Assembly: GCF_000143885.2 (NCBI RefSeq)
Contig: NC_018581.1
Coordinates: 1,364,001-1,428,000, forward strand
Source of the DNA: Gordonia sp. KTR9
Lineage (GTDB): Bacteria > Actinomycetota > Actinomycetes > Mycobacteriales > Mycobacteriaceae
Direction: 5' to 3'
DNA: 64,000 nt
This document shows positions 17,176-26,470 of this stretch, piece by piece. Under the pieces are notes generated by a model. It was not told the origin of the DNA and made no database searches. It saw nothing but the letters and a program-made list of their open reading frames with translations. The translations under genes were made by a program, and so were the position numbers. Position 1 is the stretch's first letter. Each line of letters begins with the position of its first letter.

Positions 17176-18762
17176 GTCGGTATTGCGCTCGGACGGCTGG
17201 TCCTCGCCCTCGACCAGACCGTGGCGACCTTGGTCTCGTCTCCGCGCGGACTGGATGCCACGGTGACGACGCTGGCCATGGTCGACACCGACGACATCCA
17301 CTACGGACTGGGGCGCGCCGCGCGTTCGGCCGAGGTGTTCCTGCTCGTCGGGCTCGCCGACGAGGTCGGTGTCGAATGGCTCGCCGGGCTCGGCGCACAC
17401 CGGCCGGTCGCCGTCCTGACCAAGAACCCGAGTCGCACCCTGATCGGTCTCGCCGAACGCCTGGGGGTCGCGGTCATCGCCATCGACCCGCACGCACGCT
17501 GGGAACGCATCTACAACCTGGTCACCCGCGTGCTCGACGCCGGTCGCGCCTCGACCGTCGACGGCGAGTCCATGGAGTCCGGGAACACCGGTGACCTGTT
17601 CCAGCTCGCGGGAGAGGTCGCCCGGCGGACCGGTGGTCTGGTGAGCATCGAGGACGAGCACGCTCACGTCCTGGCCTACAGCTCGGCGGGCGAGGAGGCC
17701 GACGAGTTGCGCCGGCTGTCGATCCTGGGGCGCGAGGGACCACCGGAGATGCTGGCCTGGCTGCGGGACTGGGGCGTGATGGACGCGCTGCGGAAGTCCG
17801 CCGGCGTCGTGAGGGTCGACGCACGCGCCGACCTGGGACTACGGCCGCGTCGCGCGATCGCCATCCGTCCGGCATCGGGCCGGCAGACCGGATCTGCCGA
17901 CGTCATGCTGGGCGTCGTCTGGTTGCAGGAGGGGTCGCGTCCGCTTGCTCGCGACACCGACGAGGTCCTCATCGGCGCCGGAGCGGTGGCTGCCCGGGTG
18001 ATCGCGCGGCGTCGTTCCGCCGGCTCCGACCACGATGAGCGGGTCCGGCGACTCCTCGGCGTGGGCGGAGAACCGGTCGACACAGATCATCTCGCCGCCC
18101 AGCTCGGCATCGACCCGACGGCCGCGGCGACGATCGTGGGTTTCACGACTCCCGACGGCGTCCGCGGGGGCCAGGTGTCGGCACTCATGTTGCACGCCAG
18201 CGCATTCAGTCCGCCCTCGGTGACGGTCACCATCGGGGACCGCGCCTATGTCGTGCTGCCCGGCGTCGCGCTCGACGACGCCGTCTCCTGGGCCCGGGTC
18301 GCCGTCGACGCCGCCGACCGTCAGTTCAATCTGGCGGCGCGTGCCGTGGTCGCGGGACCCGACAACATCTCCGGCGCAACCGATCTGAGGCTCTCGATCG
18401 ACCGCGTTCTCGACGCCGCGGACCGGGAAGCCGACCTGATCGACGCTGTCACCACCGTCGAGCGATCCCGCACCGGTGTGCTGTTGGGCGAGATCATCGG
18501 ATTGCTCTCGGAGAACCCCGATCTCGTCGACAGTCGGGTCACCGGCCTCGCCGATCTCGACGCCCGCAGCGGCAGCGATTTCACGGCTTCGCTGCGCGCC
18601 TACCTCGACCATTTCGGAGACGTCCGTGCGGCGGCAGCAGCACTGCACGTCCACCCGAACACGTTGCGCTACCGCATACGTCGAATACAGGCGCTCACCG
18701 GGATGGATCTCGACGACCCGTCGACACGTCTCGTCGTGGCGCTGTCGCTGCGTGTCCGGTGA
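17167..18762 (+). CDS. pruC: PucR-family activator of proline catabolism (PruC-like)
   Basis: In this 531-aa protein, an N-terminal PucR-type sensor region (about 1-170) is followed by a GGDEF-like/CdaR middle domain and the C-terminal PucR helix-turn-helix, LRAYLDHFGDVRAAAAALHV then HPNTLRYRIRRIQALTGMDL (about 477-520). It is divergent from pruA-putB, as the PruC regulator is in mycobacteria, where it activates those genes in response to P5C or proline. The same role is inferred here from order and domain content. The start at ATG 17167 is supported by a TAGTCT box 7 nt upstream. Confidence 0.85.
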   Translation: MDKVGIALGRLVLALDQTVATLVSSPRGLDATVTTLAMVDTDDIHYGLGRAARSAEVFLLVGLADEVGVEWLAGLGAHRPVAVLTKNPSRTLIGLAERLGVAVIAIDPHARWERIYNLVTRVLDAGRASTVDGESMESGNTGDLFQLAGEVARRTGGLVSIEDEHAHVLAYSSAGEEADELRRLSILGREGPPEMLAWLRDWGVMDALRKSAGVVRVDARADLGLRPRRAIAIRPASGRQTGSADVMLGVVWLQEGSRPLARDTDEVLIGAGAVAARVIARRRSAGSDHDERVRRLLGVGGEPVDTDHLAAQLGIDPTAAATIVGFTTPDGVRGGQVSALMLHASAFSPPSVTVTIGDRAYVVLPGVALDDAVSWARVAVDAADRQFNLAARAVVAGPDNISGATDLRLSIDRVLDAADREADLIDAVTTVERSRTGVLLGEIIGLLSENPDLVDSRVTGLADLDARSGSDFTASLRAYLDHFGDVRAAAAALHVHPNTLRYRIRRIQALTGMDLDDPSTRLVVALSLRVR

Positions 18763-18816
18763 GAGCCGGGACGCACGAGGGACTCCGGACCGCCCCGGCA
18801 CCGGACATCCGATGGG

Positions 18817-18822
18817 TACCGT
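18817..18822 (+). promoter_or_regulatory. -10 box TACCGT, leaderless SDR gene
   Basis: TACCGT (TANNNT) ends 7 nt before ATG 18830, which fits a leaderless mRNA and selects this start among several in-frame candidates. Confidence 0.45.
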
Positions 18823-18829
18823 GGCGTCC

Positions 18830-19708
18830 ATGCCCTCCTCGTCGAAGTCCCTGTCCGACCTGGCCGGTTCGCGGGTCGTCGTCACCGGTGCCACCAACGG
18901 CATCGGGATGGCCACCGCCGGCGCGCTCGCCCGGGCCGGTGTGCGGGTGGTGCTGGCCGTGCGCGACACCGACCTCGGCGCCCGGCGCGCACGGGAATTC
19001 GGTGGCGACTGCGAGGTGCTGCGGCTCGATCTCGCCGACCTCGCCTCGGTCCGGGCGTTCGTCGCGGAACTCGACGGTCCCGTCGATGCGCTCGTCAACA
19101 ACGCCGGGATGTTTCCCCACCAGCGCAGGACGACACCGGACGGGTTCGAACTGGGTATGGGCACCAACTTCCTCGGACCGTTCGCCCTGACCAACCTCCT
19201 GCTGCCGCGCATCAGCAGACACGTAGTGTCCGTGGGTTCCGAAGGTCATCGTCGCGCGCGCATCGACCCCGCCGATCTCGATTATCGGCGCACTCGCTGG
19301 TCGGCGCCGCGGGCTTACACCGGTTCCAAGCTCGCGGTCATGCTCTGGGGTCTGGAACTCGACCGACGGTTGCGCGACGTCGGGTCACCGGTGACCTCGA
19401 TGCTCACCGACCCGGGCTGGGCCGCGTCGAACATCTCGAACAAGCCGGGGCTGGGAGCTCTGCACCGGGTGGCCCAGGGGCTCGCGGGGGTGGTCGGCAA
19501 CGACCTCGACGCCGGTGCGGCGCCCACGCTGCACTGCCTGACCGAACCGGTCCCGCCGGGCAGCTATGTGGGGGTCGACGGGCTGTGGGGACTGCGCGGC
19601 CGGCCGGTGCTGTCGGGCCGGGCCCGCACCGCGTGCGACTACGATCTGGCGGGCCGTCTCTGGACCGAGGCCGAGACCCTCACCGGCACCCGGTGGCCAC
19701 TGGGGTGA
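18830..19708 (+). CDS. Short-chain dehydrogenase/reductase (retinol dehydrogenase / protochlorophyllide reductase-like)
   Basis: This NAD(P)-dependent oxidoreductase of 292 aa has TGATNGIG (Rossmann glycine motif, about residues 19-26), VNNAGMF and the active-site Y-x3-K in RAYTGSK. The long C-terminal part after the active site resembles the retinol dehydrogenase/light-dependent protochlorophyllide reductase-like branch, which acts on varied lipophilic alcohols or ketones. The substrate cannot be inferred. The start at ATG 18830 (MPSSSKSLS) follows a TACCGT -10 box by 7 nt. It follows the pruC gene by 67 bp but seems to have its own promoter. Confidence 0.85.
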   Translation: MPSSSKSLSDLAGSRVVVTGATNGIGMATAGALARAGVRVVLAVRDTDLGARRAREFGGDCEVLRLDLADLASVRAFVAELDGPVDALVNNAGMFPHQRRTTPDGFELGMGTNFLGPFALTNLLLPRISRHVVSVGSEGHRRARIDPADLDYRRTRWSAPRAYTGSKLAVMLWGLELDRRLRDVGSPVTSMLTDPGWAASNISNKPGLGALHRVAQGLAGVVGNDLDAGAAPTLHCLTEPVPPGSYVGVDGLWGLRGRPVLSGRARTACDYDLAGRLWTEAETLTGTRWPLG

Positions 19709-19722
19709 GCGGAGGAGTGTCG

Positions 19723-19845
19723 ATGTTCTACGTCGACCCGGCCGGTGTGGCGCTCGATGGCGCCGAACCGTCTGATCACGTCGTCAGACCGGAAGGCCGG
19801 TCGCCGAGCCGGTTCGACAGCTGGGTGGTGAGCTCACGCGCGTAG
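19723..19845 (+). CDS. Small ORF, possible remnant with an ESX-substrate-like N terminus
   Basis: The ORF has 40 codons and a strong ribosome binding site, GGAGGAG, 5 nt before ATG 19723. The first residues MFYVDPAGVALDG recall the N termini of ESX-secretion-associated small proteins (VDPAxVxA), but the rest does not, and the second half lies antisense to the MerR gene. It may be a decayed fragment or a chance ORF. No function is assigned. Confidence 0.25.
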   Translation: MFYVDPAGVALDGAEPSDHVVRPEGRSPSRFDSWVVSSRA

Positions 19846-20204
19846 TCGAGCTGGCGTTCCAGCCTGGCGCCGGCATGTCGCGCGCGTTCCCGGAAGTCCG
19901 CAAGTGTCTCCAGTGCGGCCCCGCGATCCGCCGAAGAGGCGTCGGCGTCGTCGAGGACGCCCTCGGCGTTCAGGAGCTTGCGCATGTCGTCGAGGGTGAA
20001 CCCGAGCGGTTTCATCCGTCGGATGACGAACAACCGATCGACGTCGGCACGTGTGTACAGGCGGAAGCCCCCGGCGGAGCGGGCCGACGGGATGACGAGA
20101 CCGACCTCGTCGTAGTGGCGGATCGTCTTGATGGACAACCCGGTTTCCGTTGCCACCGCGCCGATCTGCAGATGTCCGGTGGTGTCTGCGCCATCGTCGG
20201 TCAC
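19776..20204 (-). CDS. MerR family transcriptional regulator
   Basis: This 142-aa regulator has the MerR winged helix at its N terminus (LQIGAVATETGLSIKTIRHY, DEVGLVIPSARSAGGFRLYT), then a coiled-coil dimerisation helix (about 90-130) and a short end. There are no cysteines, so it is not a metal sensor of the CueR/ZntR kind. It lies 20 bp after the SulP transporter gene on the same strand, and a MerR-type promoter with a 19-bp spacer precedes that operon (21901-21931). It therefore probably controls its own operon. The signal is unknown; the short effector region argues against a large ligand. Confidence 0.88.
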   Translation of the reverse strand: MTDDGADTTGHLQIGAVATETGLSIKTIRHYDEVGLVIPSARSAGGFRLYTRADVDRLFVIRRMKPLGFTLDDMRKLLNAEGVLDDADASSADRGAALETLADFRERARHAGARLERQLDYARELTTQLSNRLGDRPSGLTT

Positions 20205-20224
20205 GACCCGTCCTCCCTGCCCCG

Positions 20225-21724
20225 TCAGCTTTCGCCGCCGAGCTGTCCGCTCAGACGTCTGTGACGTTCGGCGCTGTGGTCGTCGAGGCCGACTATGGTT
20301 GCGGTCTTGCCCTTGGCTGCGTACTTGGTGGTGACGGCGTCGAGGGTGGCCACCGTCGACGCGTCCCAGATGTGTGCGCCACTCATGTCGATCACGACGT
20401 TGTCCGGGTCGTCGACATAGTCGAACTGGTAGACGAGGTCGTTACTCGACGCGAAGAACAGTTCACCCCGAACCGCATAGACGCGAGTGTCCGGATCGGG
20501 ATCGGCGACATCGACCACGTCCGTGAAGTGCGCGACCCGGCGTGCGAACAGCACCATGGCGGTGAGGACGCCCACGATGACGCCGTAGGCGAGATTGTGG
20601 GTGGCCACGGTGACGACGACGGTCGCGACCATCACCGCGGTCTCACTCTTCGGCATGCGCCGCAACGTCTTCGGGTTGACGCTGTGCCAGTCCAGGGTGC
20701 CCACCGACACCATGATCATGACGGCGACGAGCGCGGCCATGGGGATCAGGGCGACGATGTCGCCCAGTCCGACGACCAGGATGAGCAGGAACAGTCCGGC
20801 CAGGAACGTCGAGATGCGGGTGCGGGCCCGGGACTCCTTGACGTTGATCATCGTCTGGCCGATCATCGCGCACCCGCCCATCCCGCCGAAGAGGCCGGTC
20901 ACGATGTTCGCGATTCCCTGACCGGTGGCCTCACGTGTCTTGTCCGAATGGGTGTCGGTGAGGTCGTCGACGAACTTGGCGGTCATCAGCGACTCGAGCA
21001 GCCCCACGAGTGCCATGGTGAATGCGTAGGGAGCGATGACCGACAGCGTGTCCCAGTTCAGCGGGACGTCGGGGAAGAACAACGTCGGCAGGCTGTCGGG
21101 CAGTTCGCCCTCGTCGCCGACATCGGGGACGGAGAACCCGGCCGCGAGGGTGACCGCGGTGAGCAGCACGATCGCGACGAGCGGCGACGGGATCGCCGAG
21201 GTGAGTCGCGGGAGGCCGACGATGATCACGAGCCCGGCCGCGACGAGCGGATACACCAGCCACGGCACGCCCAGCAGGTGCGGAAGCTGGGCGGTGAAGA
21301 TCAGGATGGCCAGCGCGTTGACGAATCCGACCATCACGCTGCGCGGGATGAACCGCATCAGTCGGGCGACGCCGAGCGAGCCGAGGATGACCTGGATGAC
21401 GCCGGCGAGGAGCACAGCCGCGATGAGGTGGTCCAGGCCGTGACTGGCGACCAGAGGAGCCACGACGAGCGCCACCGCGCCGGTGGCGGCGGAGATCATC
21501 GCCGGACGGCCGCCGACGATCGCGATCGTCACCGCCATCGTGAACGACGCGAACAGGCCGACCCGCGGGTCGACCCCGGCGATGATCGAGAACGAGATCG
21601 CCTCGGGGATGAGCGCGAGCGCGACGACGAGGCCGGCGAGAACCTCGGTGCGCAACCGTTGTGGGGAGCGAAGGGTCGCCAACACCGACTGTTGTCGGGC
21701 AGGGGTCAGCACCTCGGCAGACAT
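20225..21724 (-). CDS. SulP family anion transporter with C-terminal STAS domain
   Basis: This 499-aa inner-membrane transporter has about 11-12 helices (residues 20-390) and the SulP motifs ALIPEAISFSIIAGVDPRVG and FGGMGGCAMIGQTMIN. A C-terminal STAS domain (about 410-490) includes NVVIDMSGAHIWDASTVATL. SulP proteins import sulfate, bicarbonate or other anions by H+ or Na+ symport or exchange. No carbonic anhydrase or sulfate assimilation gene is adjacent, so the anion is undecided. The start is ATG 21724 (MSAEVLTP). The predicted transcript starts near 21894, leaving a leader of about 170 nt, and continues into the MerR gene. Confidence 0.9.
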   Translation of the reverse strand: MSAEVLTPARQQSVLATLRSPQRLRTEVLAGLVVALALIPEAISFSIIAGVDPRVGLFASFTMAVTIAIVGGRPAMISAATGAVALVVAPLVASHGLDHLIAAVLLAGVIQVILGSLGVARLMRFIPRSVMVGFVNALAILIFTAQLPHLLGVPWLVYPLVAAGLVIIVGLPRLTSAIPSPLVAIVLLTAVTLAAGFSVPDVGDEGELPDSLPTLFFPDVPLNWDTLSVIAPYAFTMALVGLLESLMTAKFVDDLTDTHSDKTREATGQGIANIVTGLFGGMGGCAMIGQTMINVKESRARTRISTFLAGLFLLILVVGLGDIVALIPMAALVAVMIMVSVGTLDWHSVNPKTLRRMPKSETAVMVATVVVTVATHNLAYGVIVGVLTAMVLFARRVAHFTDVVDVADPDPDTRVYAVRGELFFASSNDLVYQFDYVDDPDNVVIDMSGAHIWDASTVATLDAVTTKYAAKGKTATIVGLDDHSAERHRRLSGQLGGES

Positions 21725-21900
21725 CGGCGTCTCAACTTTCGCGCGAGATCCGGCGCGCGGTGTCGCGCTCCGGTGGTTTGGTTTCGCCGTCGGCGCCGAC
21801 ACCTGTGGGGCGCCGAGAACGGCTGTCGCGCAGAACGTTCCACACCCCGGCGAGGTGTGGGCGATCACGATGACCGATGGCGGCTCCGGCGGACGCGCCA

Positions 21901-21931
21901 ACTCTACCCTTACGGGAGGGTAGAGATGCAA
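21901..21931 (-). promoter_or_regulatory. MerR-type promoter/operator of the SulP-merR operon
   Basis: On the minus strand, -35 TTGCAT (21931-21926) and -10 TAGAGT (21906-21901) are separated by 19 bp, the long spacer typical of MerR-activated promoters. Within it lies a perfect 9-bp inverted repeat, CTCTACCCT-N6-AGGGTAGAG (21902-21925). The MerR protein encoded by the second gene of this operon is the obvious ligand. Confidence 0.75.
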
Positions 21932-22002
21932 ACGGGCACGACGGGCGCGACGACACGTCCCCCGGTGACGTGCGGCGGGGGACGTGTGGTCGGTCGCGTG
22001 AT

Positions 22003-24174
22003 CTAGAGGATCGTGAGCATCTCGTTGTAGGTCGGCAGCGGCCACAGATCGTCGGCCACGATGGATTCGAGTGTGTCGGCGACCTCGCGGACCGTGGCCA
22101 TGGCCGGGATCAGCGTCTCCAGCGCGTACTTCGACTCGTCGAAGGTGGACTCGCCATGCATCCCGGCGATGCCGGCATCGAGCGCCGCCAACCCGTCGTG
22201 GAGGGAGCTGATCAGCCCGGTCAGTTCCTCGAGTAGCGGTGTGGGAGCTTCGATCCCGGCCATCTTGAGTGATGCCGCGGTGCCGGCCAGCTCACCCTGG
22301 TAGCGGATCGCCGCCGGCATGATCATGGTCTTGGCGATCTCCGCGGTCTCCTTGGCCTCGACGAGCAGCGTCAGCGCGTAGTACTCGAAGATGACGTCCT
22401 CACGGGCCTCGAGCTCGCGGGCCGACAGCACGCCGTACTTCTGGAAGATCTCGATCACCTCCGGTGAGGTGTACTCCGTGACCGCGTCGACCGTCGTCCG
22501 CAGGTTCTTCAGCCCGCGGGCGGCCGCCTCCTCCTGCCATTCGTCGGAGTAGCCGTTGCCGTTGAAGATGACGGCTCCGTGCGAGTTCACGATCTCCTGC
22601 AACACCTTCTGGACGGCGTCGGCGAGGTCGAGTCCGTCGGCGAGGAGCTTCTCGAGGTCCGCGGCGATGACGTCGAGGGAGTCGGCGAGGATCGTGTTGA
22701 TGGCGACCATCGGATCGGAGATCGACTGGTTGGAACCCGGTGCGCGGTACTCGAACCGGTTGCCGGTGAACGCGAACGGACTGGTGCGGTTGCGATCACC
22801 CGGATCGGCCTTGAGGGGCGGGAGCGTGTCGACGCCCAGCTCGATGACGCCCGCGGCCTTGGAGCCGGTGGCGCCGCCCTTGGCGATCTGCTCGAACACG
22901 TCCATCAGCTGTTCGCCGAGGAAGATCGAGATGATCGCCGGCGGAGCCTCGTTGGCGCCGAGCCGGTGGTCGTTCGACGCCGAGGCGACCGCGGCCCGCA
23001 GGAGTCCGCCGTAGAGATGTACCGAGCGGATGATCGCGCCGCAGAAGGTCAGGAACTGCATGTTCTCGTGCGGGGTGTCGCCCGGGTTGAGCAGGTTGCC
23101 CTGATTGCTGTTGCCGAGCGAGAAGTTGACGTGCTTGCCCGAACCGTTGACGCCGGAGAACGGCTTCTCGTGCAGCAGACACTTCATGCCGTACTTCTCG
23201 GCGACGGCCTTCATCGTGGTCATCATCAGTTGCTGATGGTCGTGCGCGAGAACCGACCGTTCGAACACCGGCGCGATCTCGAACTGGCCTGGCGCGACCT
23301 CGTTGTGTCGCGTCTTCGCCGGGATCCCCTGTTTGAACAACTCGCGGTCGAGTTCGATCATGAAGGACAGCACGCGTTCCGGGATGGCGCCGAAGTAGTG
23401 GTCGTCGAACTCCTGACCCTTCGACGGCGGGGCGCCGAACAGGGTCCGGTTGCAGGTCATGAGATCCGGGCGCGCATAGAAGAAGTGCTCGTCGATCAGG
23501 AAGTACTCCTGCTCGGCGCCGGCATAGGACACCACGGTGTCGACATCGTCGTGCCCGAACAGCCGGAGCAACCTCATCGCCTGCTTGCTCATGGCCTGCT
23601 GGCTGCGCAGCAGCGGGGTCTTCTTGTCGAGGGCCTCACCGGTCCACGAGATGAAGATCGTCGGGATGCAGAGGGTGTTGCCGTTCGGGTTCTCCAGGAG
23701 GTAGGCGGGACTTGTGACGTCCCAGCCGGTGTAGCCGCGGGCTTCGAAGGTCCCGCGCAGGCCGCCGTTGGGGAAGCTCGACGCGTCGGGCTCGCCCTGC
23801 ATCAAGGTCTTGCCCGCGAACTCGGCGAGGGACGCGCCGGTGGAGTCGGGTTCGAGGAACGAGTCGTGCTTCTCGGCCGTGAACCCGGTGAGCGGATAGA
23901 AGACGTGGGCGTAGTGGGTGGCGCCCCTCTCGATGGCCCAGTCCTTCATCGCCACCGCGACGTAGTCGGCGAGGGTGGGGTCGAGTGCGCAGCCGGTGTC
24001 GATGGTCGCGGCGACCGCCTTGAAGACGTGCTTGGGCAGCCGCTTCTTCATCACCGACAAGCTGAACACGTTGCGCCCGAACGTGTCTGCCAGCGGTTCG
24101 GCGAAACCGGGCGCCGACACGTCGTAGGTCGTCACGGCCTCGATCGCCTGCCGGCGGGACATGCTGCCACTCAT
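22003..24174 (-). CDS. glnN: Glutamine synthetase type III (GlnN-like)
   Basis: This 723-aa protein is the size of GSIII, much longer than GSI (about 470 aa). It has the GSIII N-terminal region ([20 protein letters not shown]), the catalytic core [27 protein letters not shown] and [12 protein letters not shown], and [16 protein letters not shown]. It makes glutamine from glutamate, ammonia and ATP in the cytosol. GSI, not GSIII, is the main enzyme in mycolic-acid bacteria, so this is probably an accessory enzyme. ATG 24174 follows AGGAG (7 nt); a second ATG lies four codons in. The gamma-glutamyltransferase gene is upstream on the same strand. Confidence 0.93.
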   Translation of the reverse strand: MSGSMSRRQAIEAVTTYDVSAPGFAEPLADTFGRNVFSLSVMKKRLPKHVFKAVAATIDTGCALDPTLADYVAVAMKDWAIERGATHYAHVFYPLTGFTAEKHDSFLEPDSTGASLAEFAGKTLMQGEPDASSFPNGGLRGTFEARGYTGWDVTSPAYLLENPNGNTLCIPTIFISWTGEALDKKTPLLRSQQAMSKQAMRLLRLFGHDDVDTVVSYAGAEQEYFLIDEHFFYARPDLMTCNRTLFGAPPSKGQEFDDHYFGAIPERVLSFMIELDRELFKQGIPAKTRHNEVAPGQFEIAPVFERSVLAHDHQQLMMTTMKAVAEKYGMKCLLHEKPFSGVNGSGKHVNFSLGNSNQGNLLNPGDTPHENMQFLTFCGAIIRSVHLYGGLLRAAVASASNDHRLGANEAPPAIISIFLGEQLMDVFEQIAKGGATGSKAAGVIELGVDTLPPLKADPGDRNRTSPFAFTGNRFEYRAPGSNQSISDPMVAINTILADSLDVIAADLEKLLADGLDLADAVQKVLQEIVNSHGAVIFNGNGYSDEWQEEAAARGLKNLRTTVDAVTEYTSPEVIEIFQKYGVLSARELEAREDVIFEYYALTLLVEAKETAEIAKTMIMPAAIRYQGELAGTAASLKMAGIEAPTPLLEELTGLISSLHDGLAALDAGIAGMHGESTFDESKYALETLIPAMATVREVADTLESIVADDLWPLPTYNEMLTIL

Positions 24175-24373
24175 GGATACTCCTGGATGATCTCGGCCCC
24201 CACGTGCGCGGGGGTCGCACGACGACGTCGCTACGCCGGTGTCGCAGATGCGAGCGACTCGACGCTATGAGCTGGGTGTATGCGTCCGATTGCACCCATG
24301 TGACGCTGAGGAAAACTAGTGGTCGGAAACCGGTTGAGGCAGCGTCGGTCCCGGCGTCCGCGGCCGGTACGGG

Positions 24374-26335
24374 CTATCGCAGCGTCGCGTCGTCGCCCAT
24401 CACGGCACCCTCGCGACGCGGATCCGCGCCGCCGATCCAGCCGCCGTCCTGGCGGAGCAACGCGCTGAGTCCGCTCGACTGCTCTTCCACCGAGACCTCG
24501 GCGCCGCGTTCGCGTAGGCCTCGGACGAGCGGATCGTCGGCGCCGTCGTCGGCGGTGTCTACGAGCGGGTGCTCGCCGCCGACGTTCGACGTCGGGGTGT
24601 TGGCCGAGCCGAAGTCGATCATCGACACGGCCTGCTGGGGATCGAGGCCCCAGTCCAGCATCCCGACGATCGTCTTGATCACGAACTGGATGATCACCGA
24701 CCCGCCGGGGGAGCCGAGCGCCGCGACCACCTCGGCCGGGGCCCCGTCGGTGCCGGGCTGCAGGACGAGCGTCGGCGCCATCGACGACCGCGGCCGCTTG
24801 CCGGGCGACACCCGGTTGGCGAGCAATGCGCCGTCGTCGTCCCGGGGCTCTGCGGAGAAGTCGGTCAGCTGGTTGTTGAGGAGGAAGCCGTCGACCATGT
24901 GGTAACTGCCGAAAGCGGATTCGATCGTGGTGGTCATCGTGGCGACGTTGCCGTAGCGGTCGGCGACGGTGATGTGGCTGGTCCCGTGTTCGGGGCCGGC
25001 ATACGACCCGAGGGGTACCGGGCCGAGGTCGCCCGCCGGCGCCTCGCCGAGTGAGGACTCGGGCTTGATGAGCGCCGCTCGCGACCGCAGATAGGCCGGG
25101 TCGAGGATGGTCGCCACCCCGCGCCCGGGCAGCGGGACGAAATCGGGGTCGGCGACGTACTTGTCGCGATCGGCGTAGGCGAGGCGCTCGGCCTCGGTGA
25201 CGAGGTGTACCGCGGCCGGGTCGGGACGTCCGCCGTCGGTGTCGACATCGGTCGGCGGCATCGACGGGAGGTCGAAGTTCGCCAGGATGCCCAGCGCCGA
25301 CGCCACGGCGATCCCGCCCGACGACGGTCCGGGCATCGCGACGATCTCTCGTCCGCGATACGTCGTGACGACCGGCTCCCGCACGATCGCACGGTAGTCG
25401 CGAAGGTCTTGCACGGTCATGAGGCTCGGTGTCATGCCGCCCTCGGTGCTGCCGGCCTCGGCGACGATGGCCTGGGCGAGCGGCCCGTCGTACATGGCTC
25501 CGGCGCCGTCGGTCGCCAGCGCACCGAGCGTCTTCGAGTACGCCGGGTTGACGAGCCGGGTGCCGGCCGGCTTGGCCGTGCCGTCGGCGGACAGGAAGTA
25601 CGCGCGTGTATCCGCGTTGACGGCGAGCTCGGCCGCCGACGCGGCGATCGCGGTCGCGAGCCGCGGACTGATGTCGAAACCGTTGTCGGCCAGCTGTACT
25701 GCGGGATCGAACAGGTCTCGCCATGCGTGGCCGCCGAATTCACCGTGGACCATCTCGAGCATCCGCAGCACGCCCGGCACGCCGATGGACCGACCCGACG
25801 CGCGGGCACTCGGCACCGGCGGTGCGGGATCGTCCGGGCTGATCCGGGCCAGATAGGTCTCGGTGGCGGCGGCCGGCGCCGTCTCGCGACCGTCGAAGGC
25901 CCGCACACTCTTCGACGCCGCGTCGTAGTAGAGCGCGAAGGCGCCACCACCGATGCCGGAGGACTGCGGCTCGACGAGGCCGAGCACCAGCTGCGCGGTG
26001 ACCAGGGCGTCGGCGGCGGTGCCTCCGTCGCGCAGGACCTCGCAGGCCGCACGGGTGGCGAGCGGATTCGCGGTTGCCGCCGCGTAGGTTTCGGTGACGA
26101 CGGGTCTCATCCCCGTGCGAAACCCCGAGGCCACCTCGGGTCTGGTGGCGATGTCGGTCGGTGCGGCGGACACGGCCTCGGCTTCGATCATCTCCCCGTT
26201 GGGGATCTCGGCGCAGGTCACCGGACTCGCTCCCGGTTCGGCCGGATCGCCGCCGCAGGCGGTCGTCAGCAGAGCGGTGGCCGTCACCACGGCCAGAGCG
26301 CGCACCACCAGTGAGATTCCGCGACGTGGCGTCAT
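24374..26335 (-). CDS. ggt: Gamma-glutamyltransferase lipoprotein
   Basis: This protein of 653 aa has a lipobox, LLTTAC27GG, giving lipid attachment outside the membrane. The large-subunit part includes QLVLGLVEPQSSGIGGGAFA and the small subunit begins at the autocleavage nucleophile T452 (EHGTSHITVADRYGN). PGKRPRSSMAPTLV and LGSPGGS form the substrate pocket. It hydrolyses or transfers the gamma-glutamyl group of glutathione-like or gamma-glutamyl compounds, releasing glutamate. It lies upstream of the type III glutamine synthetase gene with a gap of about 200 bp, which may link scavenged glutamate to glutamine synthesis; this link is an inference. Confidence 0.92.
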   Translation of the reverse strand: MTPRRGISLVVRALAVVTATALLTTACGGDPAEPGASPVTCAEIPNGEMIEAEAVSAAPTDIATRPEVASGFRTGMRPVVTETYAAATANPLATRAACEVLRDGGTAADALVTAQLVLGLVEPQSSGIGGGAFALYYDAASKSVRAFDGRETAPAAATETYLARISPDDPAPPVPSARASGRSIGVPGVLRMLEMVHGEFGGHAWRDLFDPAVQLADNGFDISPRLATAIAASAAELAVNADTRAYFLSADGTAKPAGTRLVNPAYSKTLGALATDGAGAMYDGPLAQAIVAEAGSTEGGMTPSLMTVQDLRDYRAIVREPVVTTYRGREIVAMPGPSSGGIAVASALGILANFDLPSMPPTDVDTDGGRPDPAAVHLVTEAERLAYADRDKYVADPDFVPLPGRGVATILDPAYLRSRAALIKPESSLGEAPAGDLGPVPLGSYAGPEHGTSHITVADRYGNVATMTTTIESAFGSYHMVDGFLLNNQLTDFSAEPRDDDGALLANRVSPGKRPRSSMAPTLVLQPGTDGAPAEVVAALGSPGGSVIIQFVIKTIVGMLDWGLDPQQAVSMIDFGSANTPTSNVGGEHPLVDTADDGADDPLVRGLRERGAEVSVEEQSSGLSALLRQDGGWIGGADPRREGAVMGDDATLR

Positions 26336-26470
26336 CGACCAAGCGTACTGGCCGGTCGACCGCTCGTGACGAGAACCGGGTCGAGGTGTTCAGGAGAGTA
26401 CGGCCACGCATAGGGTCGACGGGAGGGCCGCGCCGACACGGTCGGCCGAACGAGACGAACGGGGAGAATC

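Noticed and set aside
20150..22006. 618-codon frame antisense to the SulP gene
   Set aside because: Low-complexity Asp/His/Gln/Arg product without motifs; the SulP and MerR proteins on the other strand are clear.
24190..24220. GC-rich imperfect inverted repeat before the type III glutamine synthetase gene as a riboswitch or attenuator
   Set aside because: The arms pair poorly beyond five bases and no alternative structure or T run is visible.
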